Source: Kryptolebias marmoratus (taxonomy: Eukaryota > Chordata > Actinopteri > Cyprinodontiformes > Rivulidae). Taken from it: a DNA stretch of 64,000 nucleotides. Location: contig NC_051450.1 of the NCBI RefSeq assembly GCF_001649575.2, positions 15,407,654 to 15,471,653 of the forward strand. The letters are read 5' to 3'. Shown here piece by piece: positions 11,757 through 22,834 of the stretch. The notes beneath the pieces are model-generated. The model ran no database searches. It worked only from the letters and a program-made list of their open reading frames with translations, and had not been told where the DNA came from. Each line of letters starts with the position of its first letter. The first letter of the stretch is position 1. Made by a program: the position numbers and the translations under genes.

Positions 11757-14700
11757 TTAATCTTCTTCTATGAGAGAGGGTGTCATTTCTGCTGCGTCAG
11801 CTTCCAAACTCTCCTCCCCTGAAGTGCGGCCTGAGATGGACGGCGCAGGGTTGTCGACATCCTGCGGCTCTGGGCTGCTTGGCGCGCTCTCTGCGGCGGC
11901 GGAAACATCGGCAGCTTCGGTGGAGGGAGCAGTGCTGCTGGTCAGGTTTAAACCAGAATCCTGCTCGGTGTGCGGCGCGCTCGGCTTAGCTTCTCTCTCC
12001 GGAGATGACGGTCTTTGGTCAAAAGATGAGTTGTCTTGGAAAAAGAAAAGGCTTAAATGTAGTGAAACCATCGGAAAGACAATGCAGAGCTCCAGTGTTA
12101 ATGTTTAACATTTAAACAAAGTACCTTTAAATGGTTATAGAATGAAAAAATGCTGTTTAACTATAATGTAAATATAGTTATACAATGAGTGATGCTCTGC
12201 TTGCGTCTTCTGCGGGGACAGAAAATGAAGCACCACCTAAAGGACTTAATGAACCCAGAACTGCAATAGCTCTTGTTATTGTTTTCCACACAAGATAGCC
12301 TCAATAAACACATAATTGTCCCTTACCCAAGCTACACTGATCACCAGTATCATCTCCATAATTAGCGACCAGAGAGCTGTGACCTTCATCACTGATGGAA
12401 ACGACTTCTGTCAAATCTGGAGGCATGGCTTCGGGTGTGCTGGAAATATCTGACAACAGGATGGTACAACATCCTACGTTAGGTGAAAAAAAAACGCACA
12501 AAAGGTCGTTTTGATCAGTTTGTTTTGAAGTAAAGTCTGGTCACCAGTGTGTGCTGCCTGCTGCGTGGGTAAATTTGTGCTCGAATTTGGCTCAGCCCCT
12601 TCGATTTGACTCAAACCTGCTTCGTTCGACGGGCCGCCTTCAGCCAGAGGCGTCACCTGCGGGGAGAGACAAGCTAATGAGGAAAGGCCTTATAAGTGAA
12701 AATTTAACTGGCAGAACAAAAAGGATAATTACCTGCACTTCTCCGTGGCCTAATGAAGCGACCTCTTCACTGCCTGCCCTCGGTTGAAGAACACTTTTGT
12801 TGTGGACATGAGGTTGAATGGGATGAGTTGGAATTCTGTGCAGGTAGCCGTAGCCGATCCCACAACCTAAGCTAAAATATGTTTTTAGAATGGGTTATTC
12901 GTTGAAACTTCATGTTTGTGCACATGAACAGGAAATGGTGATATTTTTAGGACGATCGGAATTATTCCTACCCGGGCTAAATCCTGATTTATAGTAAGTT
13001 TTCTTTTAATAAATCATTTTGATTCTGACAGAAAATGACAAACAAGTGACAAACACTTGCAGCTTTCTCGATTTCACTTGGATCTTAAAGTTTTTCGTCA
13101 CAAATTCTGGATTAGATTTGGATCTGAACTCTGCCGGAGCTGATCCAGTCCCCATCAATATTCCTCTAAACCAGGGGGCCGCCATCCTGCAGGTTTTAGA
13201 TATTTCTCCTGCTGTTAAAGTTCTGCAGAAGCCTGTTCATCACTCAGTCATTCAAAGCAGAGAAACAACTAAAACATGCAGGATTGTCGCCCTCCACGAC
13301 CAGGATTGGACACCACTGCTTTAAACCCATAATCTCGTCTGGTTTTTGCCTTTTACATTTTAGTTTGGCATCTTTTTGGAAAGCCCAAAACTTCCTGCAT
13401 GTTTGACTGTGGTCATTTAGTAGTAAAAGCTCCTCTTCTCTTTTACTAAATTAAACTTACTGTGCCCAGATGTTGTATAGTTGTTTTTTTTTTATCTCAT
13501 CCAACTGCAGAACCAACAGAAAAATCTGTCTTATTTGTGCAAATAAGTGACATGAGTTTTTTCTTGTTGTCTGAGTAAAATAACGGGTGTTTAGCACATT
13601 CTGAGGCCAAGGTCAAACATTCTTTTCACTGTTATGACTTTCTGGATTTAACCTGTCCTCTAATGTTTCCTTTGTTATCACAACTGTGCAGATCCAACTA
13701 GTTTCTATTTAAATACCACTCTCTTTCCCCTCTTCTTGTCACCAGATAATAGTGGTGGAAATGTTTCTTTTATTTTATAATAACACAAATTAAAGAAGCT
13801 GGGTTTTCCAGTATCACTTATTTTATTTATTTTTTGCAACAACAGACACTAGTGTTGTGCAGCGTTTCATGTCTTCAGATGTTGGTAAAAGATTCATCAG
13901 GATGTGTCTTTGGTTTGTTTTGGCTCCTCACTCTACAATTATTCTTAAAGTTAGTGCCATTTTTGGCTTCAGAATGGATGCGATTTTGAATCATCTTGTT
14001 GATAAACATTTGAGCATTTCAGCCCAAAAACAGAAACCTTGCTGGTTAGACAAAAGAACAAAATTCGGAAAAGATATTTGTAATTTTGGGGTTATTTCAA
14101 TCTTGTACCCGGAGGAAAAATAAATAAATAAATAAAATGACCAACCTTCCTTCTCCTCCCCATGCTCCATTCGGAGTCACCACCACCTCCCTGCACCGAT
14201 CGCTGTGTGTGTTATAAACCAGGAGCTTCAAAGCTTTCCCCTCGTTGGCTTCAATCAAAGAGAAGAAATCTTCTGACTGCAAGAATTACAAAATACGCGT
14301 ATATAGATGCTTGTCTCTGTTTGTTTTGACCATCTATGCTTTTACATTCCTACACAAATGCAAATAAAAATGTCTTACATCTAGTAACACCTGATTAGCT
14401 CCGACGATAAAGTCATCATAAGCAATGAGGCCAGCCAGTGCTGCAGGGGAGTTTGATTCCACATCCTAAAAATGTAAAACAATATAATATAGGCATGCAC
14501 AATAAATCAAATCAGTTTACAATTAAGATCTATTTGCCACAAGGTTGTCGTGCTGATACTGAAGCGTACGCGTGACTTACTAAGACGTGCCAGACGTTCT
14601 CATTGGCCCCTTCGAAGCTGCAGAATCGGACGCTGGCACCCAGCAAGCCCTGCCCCCCCCACATGTTGCTGGGTGTCACCTCCAGCTCCCTGAAGCGCTG

Positions 14701-15957
14701 GGTTTTTGAGTTGTACACTTCGAGTCTGACCCCCTTCTCCACGTTGGCCTTCAGGAGGTCCCTCAGCAAATCCCCTTCTTTATTCTGGGAAAGAGGTTTA
14801 CAGTGAAGTGATGCTTAAAAAGTCTAAAATCTGTGTGTGGAACTGAAGTCTTTATCAATACACCAATGTAACGCTTAAAAAAATAACTTTTTAAAACCCG
14901 TTGGCAGCAGTAAATCCTAACAAAGATGACTTGTAGGCTAAATATTTACATAATAAAGCTAAAATGAATGTATCTTGAATGACATCTGATGCACATTTCA
15001 TTTGATTTAATTTGCATTAAATCAACAGATGTGCCTCTTGAAACTGCTTTTATAACAATAATAAAATGTTTTGCTTTTTACCAAATTAAGCAGGTATAAT
15101 AACCATATAAAACTCATCCCTATAATAGTCCCATCTCCAAATTTTTTTATTTACAATGCTACATTTGACACTGCGCCATTTTTGATTTTCGTACAAATCA
15201 ATTCATATGCTATTTAGAAAATATATAATGCATCAATGTTTTGAGAAGTTTGACAGTTTGGAGGCTGTAAACCCAGTTTCTTTTTGGTTTTGTGCATGAA
15301 TTGGACCCAACAGCTCCTACTTCAAGCATCGAAGGAGTTTACTCACAAGTCTGGTGTTTCCTATAGACAGAATGAAGTCAAAGAAAGGCTCCAGACCAGC
15401 CTTCAGTGCAGGTGAGTTCTCTTGAACCTGAAAGACAAAACGGCACATTTTTTTGGACAATTAGAGAAACTGGTGTGCAGTAGGAACACTGCGCTGTCGC
15501 CCCCGTGTGGCAGCTTTAGGTATTGCAGCTGTCAAAAACAATTTTAAAAAAAGAAAAGAAATGTGGGACTCTCGAAAAGTATCGCACACTTTGCAACCCT
15601 CGCGTAGTAATACGTTTTATGTATGATTTATCTCGAGTGAAGTTTAACACACTTTATTCGGTCAACACTCCCAAAAAAGACAAAGACGTTGGGTGTGGGC
15701 CAAGTGCCAACTCATCACAGGAGGTGGACACTTCGAGTAAACTCTGAAAGAAACATGTCCGGCTTCTCACAAACAAATGTTGCAGCTATTTTGCTAGCAT
15801 AGTTAGCAAGTCTTTGACCTTTAATAGGAATTCCAATAGAAAACCGTGGCTGGAGGGACAAAATAGTCTGTAACCTTGTACTTGAACGTACCCCGTGGAC
15901 ATGATAGCCACAGTTACTTCCTCCGTCCGACAAAAGCGAGCTCTGCGGCAACCCCAT
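11757..15957 (-). CDS. gorasp1: Golgi reassembly-stacking protein 1 (GRASP65)
   Basis: Peripheral Golgi membrane protein that tethers cisternae by homo-oligomerisation and binds golgins such as GM130. Coding exons, 5' to 3': 15892-15957, 15347-15427, 14581-14784, 14379-14465, 14146-14276, 12733-12871, 12545-12656, 12327-12449, 11757-12034. Together they give 1221 bp and 406 residues, against about 440 in human. The start is MGLPQSS, whose Gly2 suits N-myristoylation. Two PDZ-like GRASP repeats fill residues 1 to about 210, with family strings [52 protein letters not shown] and [14 protein letters not shown]. The remaining C-terminal part is Ser/Pro/acidic with several SP/TP sites, as in the mitotically phosphorylated tail. 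The HGVQENSP, LEVYN and GASVRFCSF wording favours GORASP1 over GORASP2. The donor after exon 5 (AG|GTTGGT) is weak. csrnp1 as near neighbour supports the call. Confidence 0.95.
13172..13318. mobile_element. 147-bp hAT-like MITE in a gorasp1 intron
   Basis: The element begins CAGGGGGCC and ends CACCACTG, and its arms are inverted copies. One arm carries atcctgcaggttttag and the other reads, on the reverse strand, atcctgcatgttttag. The left arm lacks roughly 20 bases that the right arm keeps near its tip. Flanking 8-mers ctctaaac (13164-13171) and ctttaaac (13319-13326) agree at 7 of 8 positions, as expected for an aged 8-bp hAT target-site duplication. It lies in the intron between gorasp1 coding exons 5 and 6 and has no coding capacity. 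Confidence 0.7.
15498..15510 (-). promoter_or_regulatory. CTCF-like core motif in gorasp1 intron 1
   Basis: On the minus strand the sequence reads CCACACGGGGGCG, one base away from the common CTCF core CCACNAGGGGGCG. It lies in the first gorasp1 intron about 450 bp inside the gene. Motif match only; occupancy is not shown by sequence. Confidence 0.35.
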
Positions 15958-16240
15958 CGTTTCCAGCAGCTACAGCGCGAACTAAATGTCACTGAGGTAG
16001 AAATGTGTCAGCAGTCATTATAGGCACAGACGCGGTACGCCGGAGTTATAGCTAGCTAGCGCTAGCATCGGAGGCAGGTTGACAGCAGGCTCCAACGAGA
16101 GCCAGGCTAGGCTACAAAGCAAAGATGGCAGCGCAGTCGATCGTTTTCCCACACGCTCCGAGCGGAGCGGAGAAACGGTAATCGATTAGCCGCTCCTGGC
16201 GCAGTTCTCTTCGTTGTTGCTTAGCAACAGACAACAGTGG
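15958..16240. promoter_or_regulatory. gorasp1 promoter/5' UTR, possibly bidirectional
   Basis: The DNA upstream of the gorasp1 ATG is locally richer in CpG than its surroundings and has no TATA box near the start. It holds a YY1-like site, aagatggcagc, at 16123-16133 on the plus strand. It also holds a perfect 6-1-6 palindrome, GTTGCTTAGCAAC, at 16216-16228, which matches the RFX X-box pattern. YY1 and RFX sites beside a TATA-less start are common in housekeeping and ciliary-gene promoters. The gorasp1 transcription start is probably between 15.96 and 16.1 kb, but the sequence does not fix it. Confidence 0.5.
16216..16228. promoter_or_regulatory. RFX X-box-like palindrome
   Basis: GTTGCT-T-AGCAAC is an exact inverted repeat with a one-base spacer. 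The RFX X-box consensus is RYYNYY, a 1-3 base spacer, then RRNRAC, and this matches it. RFX factors activate ciliary genes. gorasp1 is not a ciliary gene, but in tetrapods it is paired head-to-head with TTC21A, which is. Confidence 0.5.
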
Positions 16241-17100
16241 TATTCAAGATTAACCTACGGAGAAATACTAATGTAAAAGTCAACGTTGCGTAAAAGAAAA
16301 ATACAGTTTCTATAGACAAATGCTATCAGTCATTGTAAGAATTATTACGTGTGCACTATAAAAACAAGTTTTTCTTATTGTTTACTATACATAAATCAGA
16401 ATATTATTTTCTAAATAAAGTATTTAGTTTGCAATAGTTACGGTAACTTTGTTCAGTAAACCACGAAAATCTCTACATGATCAAACTTATTAAGAGAAAA
16501 ATCAGCAAAATTACAGATGAATCAAAAAACATTCTATGTAAAATTTTGGTTATTTTCACAGAAAATGGCAACTACTGTCAAAACAATTTATTGTTCGACA
16601 AAGCACATTGTTTCATAAGCTTCTTGCATGTAATAAATATTAAAATAGTCTATGATCTGAATCAAGTGAAAAGAAAAAGAATGATCAAAATATTACAAAA
16701 TACTTAACTAAAGAACTTTTTTCCAATTTTTGCATACGCTCAAAGCACATATTTATCTCCTGCAGGTTTTGCTGGGGAATTATATCGGCCTTACAGGCTG
16801 TGGAACATTTTCTTCTTTACATTTGCTGTCGACCCATTTAAACAGTTATCTTTTGGAAAAGTTTTTTCCTTGACTCACTAGTTTCACAGGTGGTTTAGTT
16901 GACATTGAGCGCCATCCACGGCCTGCACCTGTTAGTTTTCCTGCATGATAACGTGATAAAAAAATAAAATACGTTCTCTTGCTTTTGATGTTTTTTTGGT
17001 GTATAAAAAAAAGAAATAAAGTTAATATAAAAAAATAAATGTCAAGGTTATTAAGTCTTCACACAAGGGCCAAACCACACATATCCTTTAGGTTTGTAAA
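16241..17100. other. Intergenic spacer between gorasp1 promoter and elastase promoter
   Basis: About 860 bp of strongly AT-rich sequence with several short poly(A) runs and no coding exon, RNA gene or repeat that I recognise. Confidence 0.5.
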
Positions 17101-17170
17101 TCATTCAGGACAATTCTGAGGATTGATCCACCTGGACTTGGTTTTTGAAGGTCTTCCAGTGTGAAACTGA

Positions 17171-17178
17171 TATAAATA
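17171..17178 (+). promoter_or_regulatory. TATA box of the elastase gene
   Basis: TATAAATA lies 56 bp upstream of the elastase ATG at 17234, which would place the start of transcription near 17200 and leave a 5' UTR of about 30 bases. An E-box, CACCTG, sits at 17129-17134, about 40 bp upstream of the TATA box. Pancreatic acinar protease genes typically combine a strong TATA box with PTF1 sites containing CACCTG. The second half of a PTF1 site is not clearly present here. Confidence 0.7.
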
Positions 17179-17233
17179 GTAAACAGCAAACTGCATCTAG
17201 TCAGTTTGCTTTTTTGCATCTCTGTCTCCCAAC

Positions 17234-18763
17234 ATGGTTTGGCTCTTGGCTCTTCTGTCCTGCTTTGGTGAGGCTGCAGCAAAATCTCAACTTTAAAGAT
17301 AACTTTTGGTGCAATTTAGGATTTCCCTTCCACAAACATCCAGACTGCAACTGTGTTCTCTGTGTGTGTTTTCCAAAGGGCTGATTTGTGCTGAAACACC
17401 CTTCAATGTGCTCGATGACAGGGTCATAGGGGGAAGTGATGCCAAACCAAACACCTGGAAATGGCAGGTAAAGCATTTGAACTTATTATTATTATTGTAT
17501 CATCTCTGCTCAAGTGGATGAAATCCTCTTTTTTGTTTGCTCTCAGGTTTCCCTGCAGTTTGATTCATACAACGAGGGCTACTTCTCTCACATCTGCGGA
17601 GGAACCATCGTCGATAGCTTCTTCGTCATGACTGCAGCTCACTGTATCCTCAGGTGAGCTGCAGGTCAATCATTATTTCTGCTGGCTTGGAGTTATCGGA
17701 GCCATTATTTATTGTTTTTTTATATTTTGTCTTTATCAGCATGGATCCCAGTCAGTACCGCGCGGTGGTGGGCGAGTACAACCTGTCTGAAATTGAGGAC
17801 AGTGAGCAGTTCATCTTTGTGGAGAAGATTATCGTCCACCCTAAATGGGTTGGAGATCTTGGCAAAGGGTAAAGAAACATCATGACACATCCGATCTCTT
17901 AAAGTTTGTGTCCACACACACAACTGGATGCATTCCTGATCATTTTTAACGAAATCTACGAAGCTTTCACACACATGACATGCTTTCGAACTTCTATATG
18001 TTTCTCTAAGGAACGACATTGCTCTCTTGAAACTGGCTACTCCCATCTATGACAACGGTTTTGTGGAAATTGCTAACCTTCCCTACCCTGGCCAGATGCT
18101 GCCTCATGACTTCACCTGTTACATCACAGGCTGGGGCTCAATGGACCGTGAGTATCTGTGCACACATTATAAATGCCCATTTGATCCGAAAAAGGAAACA
18201 TAAATATATAATACTCATGTTCTATCAACTCAGATTATGGAAGCACCCCTGAAATACTACAAGTGGCTCCCATAAACGTGGTGGAGCACGCCATCTGCTC
18301 CACGCCCGAGTGGTGGGGCAGCATTGCTCTGGAGACGATGGTCTGTGCCGGAGGGGACGGAGTCATATCAGGCTGCCATGTACGGAGAGCAAGGATAACA
18401 GTTCTCAAAGCAACCCGATCTAGAAAAATCTGAAAGTAGATGTTTGATCGTTTATAGGAATGTGCGCTTCATGTTCTCCTCGTGCTCTGTTCTTCCTGCT
18501 ACTTCTGTCAGGGCGACTCCGGAGGGCCCCTGAACTGCCAGACTGACGGAGCCTGGAGAGTCCACGGCGTCGTCAGCTATGGACCAGCTGGCATGTGCAA
18601 CCAAGCATATAAACCCACCGTTTTCACCAGAGTTTCATCCTTCATGGACTGGATGTACTCTGTAAGCCTCCACAAATGGCATAATTGACTATTACATGCC
18701 TGGACTGATGAATTTACCTGATTTTTCTTTTTCTTCTTTCAGGTTATGGGAGCAAATCTTTAG
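17234..18763 (+). CDS. Chymotrypsin-like elastase family preproenzyme
   Basis: Secreted S1A serine protease, expected in exocrine pancreas. Exons 17234-17267, 17379-17467, 17547-17653, 17740-17868, 18011-18147, 18234-18379, 18512-18661 and 18743-18763 give 813 bp and 270 residues. All junctions are GT/AG and in phase. A hydrophobic signal peptide ([16 protein letters not shown]) is followed by a short propeptide with activation site DDR|VIGG at R26/V27. The catalytic triad is His73 (TAAHC), Asp122 (GNDIALL) and Ser217 (GDSGGP). In chymotrypsin numbering residue 189 is Ser, which excludes trypsin specificity, 216 appears to be Gly and 226 Thr. [17 protein letters not shown] and [10 protein letters not shown] resemble CELA2/CELA3, while EQ...VEKIIVHP and the KPTVFTRVS end are also CELA1-like, so the subfamily is left open. 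It is convergent with csrnp1. Confidence 0.93.
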
Positions 18764-18805
18764 ACTGCAGCATGTTGACTCCCAACGTTCAGATGGAGCC
18801 AGTAA

Positions 18806-18811
18806 AATAAA
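18806..18811 (+). terminator. Poly(A) signal of the elastase gene
   Basis: AATAAA lies 42 bases beyond the stop codon (TAG at 18761-18763). The 3' UTR would be about 60-70 bases, short as is usual for pancreatic zymogen messages. Confidence 0.85.
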
Positions 18812-18829
18812 ACTCTCAAGTATCGCAGG

Positions 18830-19960
18830 CACATCTGTGTAACGTCTAGTTCTTGAGTCTAAAAGTTGATGAAAGTTGCTCAAATCTTGCCATAAAACAC
18901 ATAATTTCTCTTTAATCTGATGCATATTTCCTGGTCAAAGAAAGGCACTCCTCATTGAACGCACCTTGTGTTGCTGTTTTTTTAATTACAACCAGTCTGC
19001 AGGGTATAAATCATGGCTCATTGGTTGAAGACCATCAAAGTGGTTACAAAGCTGATCTTTTGACCTCTTAAGCTGTAGCCTGAGATGATGGAAAATTCCA
19101 AAGGATGTTTTAAATCAAAGATCACAGGAAACTGACTTTTATCAGACGTAGGAGGAATGGAGGTAAATCTTTATTTAATGTTGTTGAGATTAGGTAAAGC
19201 CAAAAGATTTGTGCAATGTTTGGCTTTAAAAAAAAAAAAACAGGTCCTAACAAGAACTAAATTTTCCTAATTGTAGCCAAATGTGAGTTTTATGGAGTTG
19301 CAGCCTCGACATCGGCTCCTCGTGTGGAATTTCTGGCCATGTGTTCGTGGTGGTGCTCAGGAAACTACAGCATGACATCATATTAGATGTTTTTCTCCTA
19401 ACCATGGAGACCAGAAGGCACAGAAACATTATAATGGGTTTATTTTTTTAAAGGTGAAATGAGGATCATCTTTAACAGTGTCTTTAGATGGTTTGTAAAC
19501 GAAACAGCATGTCGACTGACTGGATGAATGAAACCAAATTAAACTGAAAACAGCATCTTGCTCTTAAAGAGACAGTTCAGTTTTTTACGTGAGGTTCTGT
19601 GGAAAGGTTATGAATAATCAGTATATTACATTTAGTGGTTTATATGAACACTGCCTTTGGCCACTCTGGCTAGCTGCTAGCTCATGAATTTTGCCAAAAT
19701 TAAACAATTTCTTCAAACTGATATTGCTCAAAGAGCTAACTACAACAGGTAAGATACTGATTGTTCATAACCTTTCCACAGAACCCCACTTCAAAATAGC
19801 TCATCTGTCAGTTTAAGCTCATTTAGCCAACTTTATGCTTTTGCTGGTGTGGTTTAGTTTATTCATATTCTGTTCAGTTAGTGCATTCCCTAAAGTTATT
19901 TACCATTGCATGTTTAATTTACCAACAAAAGACAAATGAAACGAGCATTTACAAAATGTT
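18830..19960. other. Spacer between convergent elastase and csrnp1 ends
   Basis: About 1.1 kb without an exon. It contains a complete copy of MITE family A (19564-19816) and a poly(A) run near 19229. Nothing else is recognised. Confidence 0.5.
19564..19816. mobile_element. TTAA-type MITE family A, complete 253-bp copy
   Basis: Both ends carry TTAA: 19564-19567 followed by agagacagttcag, and 19813-19816 preceded by ctgtcagt. The arms are inverted copies of about 100 bp. The left arm holds gttctgtggaaaggttatga and the right arm holds tcataacctttccacagaac, its reverse complement. The right arm also shows agctaactacaacaggtaag, shared with other copies. No open frame fits a transposase. Eight copies or fragments of this family occur in the window, and this one is the shortest complete example. 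Confidence 0.8.
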
Positions 19961-19965
19961 TTTTT

Positions 19966-22834
19966 TTTATTGTTATTTGGAGGGACAAGCTGTCAAAATG
20001 GTTTAGATGAAAGAAACTTGTTTTTGAACAGCAGGTTAATGTGTGAAAATATGTAAAAAATAAAGCAGCTTTGTTTGCTCTGCAGGACCTCTTAAGCAGA
20101 AATATGCACAACACAAAAAGGCAACAAAAAAAAAGAAAAGAAAAAAGTAAGACACGTTCTTTTGAAATAAAAAATATATAAACTGTACTGTCATATATTA
20201 CACTGATAAACACTCACTGTTGACATTTCTTCATGAGATTTGATGTTTTGTACAAGAGAAATAACATTTGCTTGCAAAAAATTAGCGCCAGCTTTGTGGC
20301 GTACGAACACATATCGGATGAATTTAAAAGCAATCAAAAGAAAGGCAAAAAGCGGATAATACAATTCCAACGTGCACAATGTGCACTTTTCAATGTATAC
20401 AATTAATCAGAAGAAGATTTAACAAACAGGACCTGCATGCATCATTTCTAAAGGGTCCAGAAAGGCTGTCAGAAACAGCTGTAGAAAGGGTGAGATATGT
20501 ACATCGACTCTTCTAGTGTCCCTCTGCTCTTCACACAGGCGACCGCACAATCACCTCGGCTTTAAAGTTAATGAGGCAACTCTTCGAATTATTCCAGGTT
20601 TTTTTGTTTCAGGTAAAAACTGTATAATATATGCAGTTCTTAGCCACAAAACCCCTTTATACGTGTATTTTATAGCATATTTTCACCCAAGTCACAGACT
20701 TCCAAATGAAAATTCAGAGTACAATCAAATTGATTTTTTGCTATTTCAGTTTTAGTGACATTTCTTTAAGTTATTTAACCATATGGCTGCCTATGAAAAA
20801 TACTTCAGAATGCTATAGAGAGCACTAACCTTCATAAGAATACATTTCTCTATAATTCATATATTACAAAGGCTGTCCCAGATTGAAAATTACTCATTTT
20901 ACTTTCTTAATAAAATATTCAATTTGTCAGTGATTAGAATTCTTTCCTCATCCTACATAAATTAGTTAGAAAATATTAGTTAATTTTTTCTATGGTTATA
21001 TTAGAGGCAGCAATACAATAGACCCATAATTTTGTTTCAGTGATTAGGGAGATTCCACAGTTTTCAGTCCCAAAAGCTTAAGTGGAAGCACTGGGCACAC
21101 ACACACACACACACTCACACACTCATCCCACAGGCAGGCATGGCTCCCCCTGATAAACAGGCACATCCAGTAAACTTTACAAAAGCCCGCGTTATTGCCG
21201 AAACATTTTAAATTAAATAACTAATGAAGTAAAGACAGAATAACTTACAGCAAAATGTTAAACACAGAAGAGAATACATATTAAATACTTTCTGATGGAC
21301 GTGTGGTCCCGTTCCCCAAAACAAAATACCTTAATGTGTTGTGGAATAAAAGAAAGAAAAAAAAAAAAAAAAAATAGAAAAAGATTGCACTTTTAGGTAA
21401 ACAAACCACAGTGCTGTTCGAATGAATGGAGGCCTTTTTTTTCTGAAATAAATAAAATAATAAAGAAAATAATTTAAAGTATTGAGGAAAACACAGATAC
21501 AGCTTTGATTTTTAAGAGTACACGAGTAATAATTGTAGTTGCTCAGCTCATAAATAAGAAACTCCATAATTTAGCGTTGAACTGTTGAATCCATCCCGAA
21601 TGACCAAAACAATGCCTATGCATACATAACTATTTTCACAGATAAAGTGCTGATCGAGGAGCTTTTAGAGGGATTTTTTTGTTGTTGTTGTTGTTGTACC
21701 ATTTAAGACCGTTCAGATAGATCCTGAGGCACACTGACTTTAAAGGGACAGATCAGGTATTTTGAAGTGGAGTTTTATGGAAAGGTTATGAACATGTTAT
21801 ATCTGACTGATTGTAGATACCCCTTTGAATGAGTTCAGTTCAGGGAAATAGAGCTTTTTTTCTGATTGAACTGACAAGCTAATGGCTAATCTGAGTGAAG
21901 CTAAGACTACATCTGAATTGCTGCCGTCTTAAAACGGCTACAATCCTAAAATAGTCATCGCATTACAGTGTTATTTCATAGGGATATCATTAATATAATA
22001 TTCCAGTGGGAATATCATAAGCGATTGACAGCCTGGAAGTACTACAGCTATTTGCACTTGCAAAATAGCAAATTATATGTGCTGCAAAATTGATGGGGGT
22101 AAAAATTATAATATAATAGTGTTCAGATAAACCGCTATAAGTTTTTTGAGGCTGGAGTTGTTTTAAAATGGCAGTTTTTAGTTAGTTTGTCAATCTGGTC
22201 CAAAATATTGCCTATCTAAACAAAACTGAGATCCTTCAAAAAGCCATCTCTAACAGATAAGATATTTGTTTGTTACCTTTCCAGAGAACCCCACTGCAAC
22301 AGACCTGAACATCCAGGTTACCACTTGCTCAGGTCGTCTGGTTGCAACCTCAAAAGGCAGGACACAAACAGAACTATGTTGCAATTCACTCGGGTTTCAC
22401 ATGAAGGCAATCACAGCAATGGTCACCACACATTGCCTCCAAAAGCTAGAAAGCTAGAAAAAAAATATCCCTGAGGTGCACATTCAGCTGTGTTGAGATT
22501 CCCAACCTGGCCACAATAAAGGCTGATTCCTGTCTGAGCATGTGGTTGGTGATCTTGGTTTGGTTAAAAGAGCTTTCTTAGGATTTGAGAGCCATCATTG
22601 GTTTCTATGGGCCTGGTCTAATTAATCTCATATCTTTTCACTTTTAACCCTAGCTGCCATCTCACACAGCAATAAACCCAAACTGCTTTGCTAACATTTT
22701 GAAGGCAAGTCTGGAATCTGAACATGTATTAGGCAAGAGAGAAATCACAGCTTCCTCCAACATGTTTGACATCTTATGTGCATTTTCAGTCCCCTTCTAA
22801 ACCCCTTTGTTTCTTAAACTGTTCACATATTTTG
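19966..22834 (-). other. Candidate csrnp1 3' UTR
   Basis: Downstream of the csrnp1 stop the minus strand is AU-rich. The first AATAAA that looks like a message end is at 19966-19971 (TTTATT on the plus strand), which would give a 3' UTR of about 2.9 kb. A minus-strand ARE nonamer, TTATTTATT, is at 21447-21455. Such elements destabilise immediate-early messages, which fits csrnp1. A copy of MITE family A lies inside at 21740-22310. An earlier end cannot be excluded, so the boundary is tentative. Confidence 0.4.
21740..22310. mobile_element. TTAA-type MITE family A, long copy
   Basis: The left arm starts at TTAA (21740-21743) with agggacagatcagg, then gtggagttttatggaaaggttatgaac. The right arm, ending near 22310, reads aacagataagatatttg and acctttccagagaaccccact, the inverted counterpart. 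The terminal bases of the right arm are degraded. The interior of about 400 bp is non-coding and longer than in the 253-bp copy at 19564. Confidence 0.7.

Noticed and set aside
16125..16180. Short plus-strand frame (ATG plus 17 codons) with a following GTAATC donor-like site
   Set aside because: No acceptor or downstream exon with matching frame is recognisable before the elastase gene. The ATG coincides with a YY1-like site, so it is better read as promoter sequence.
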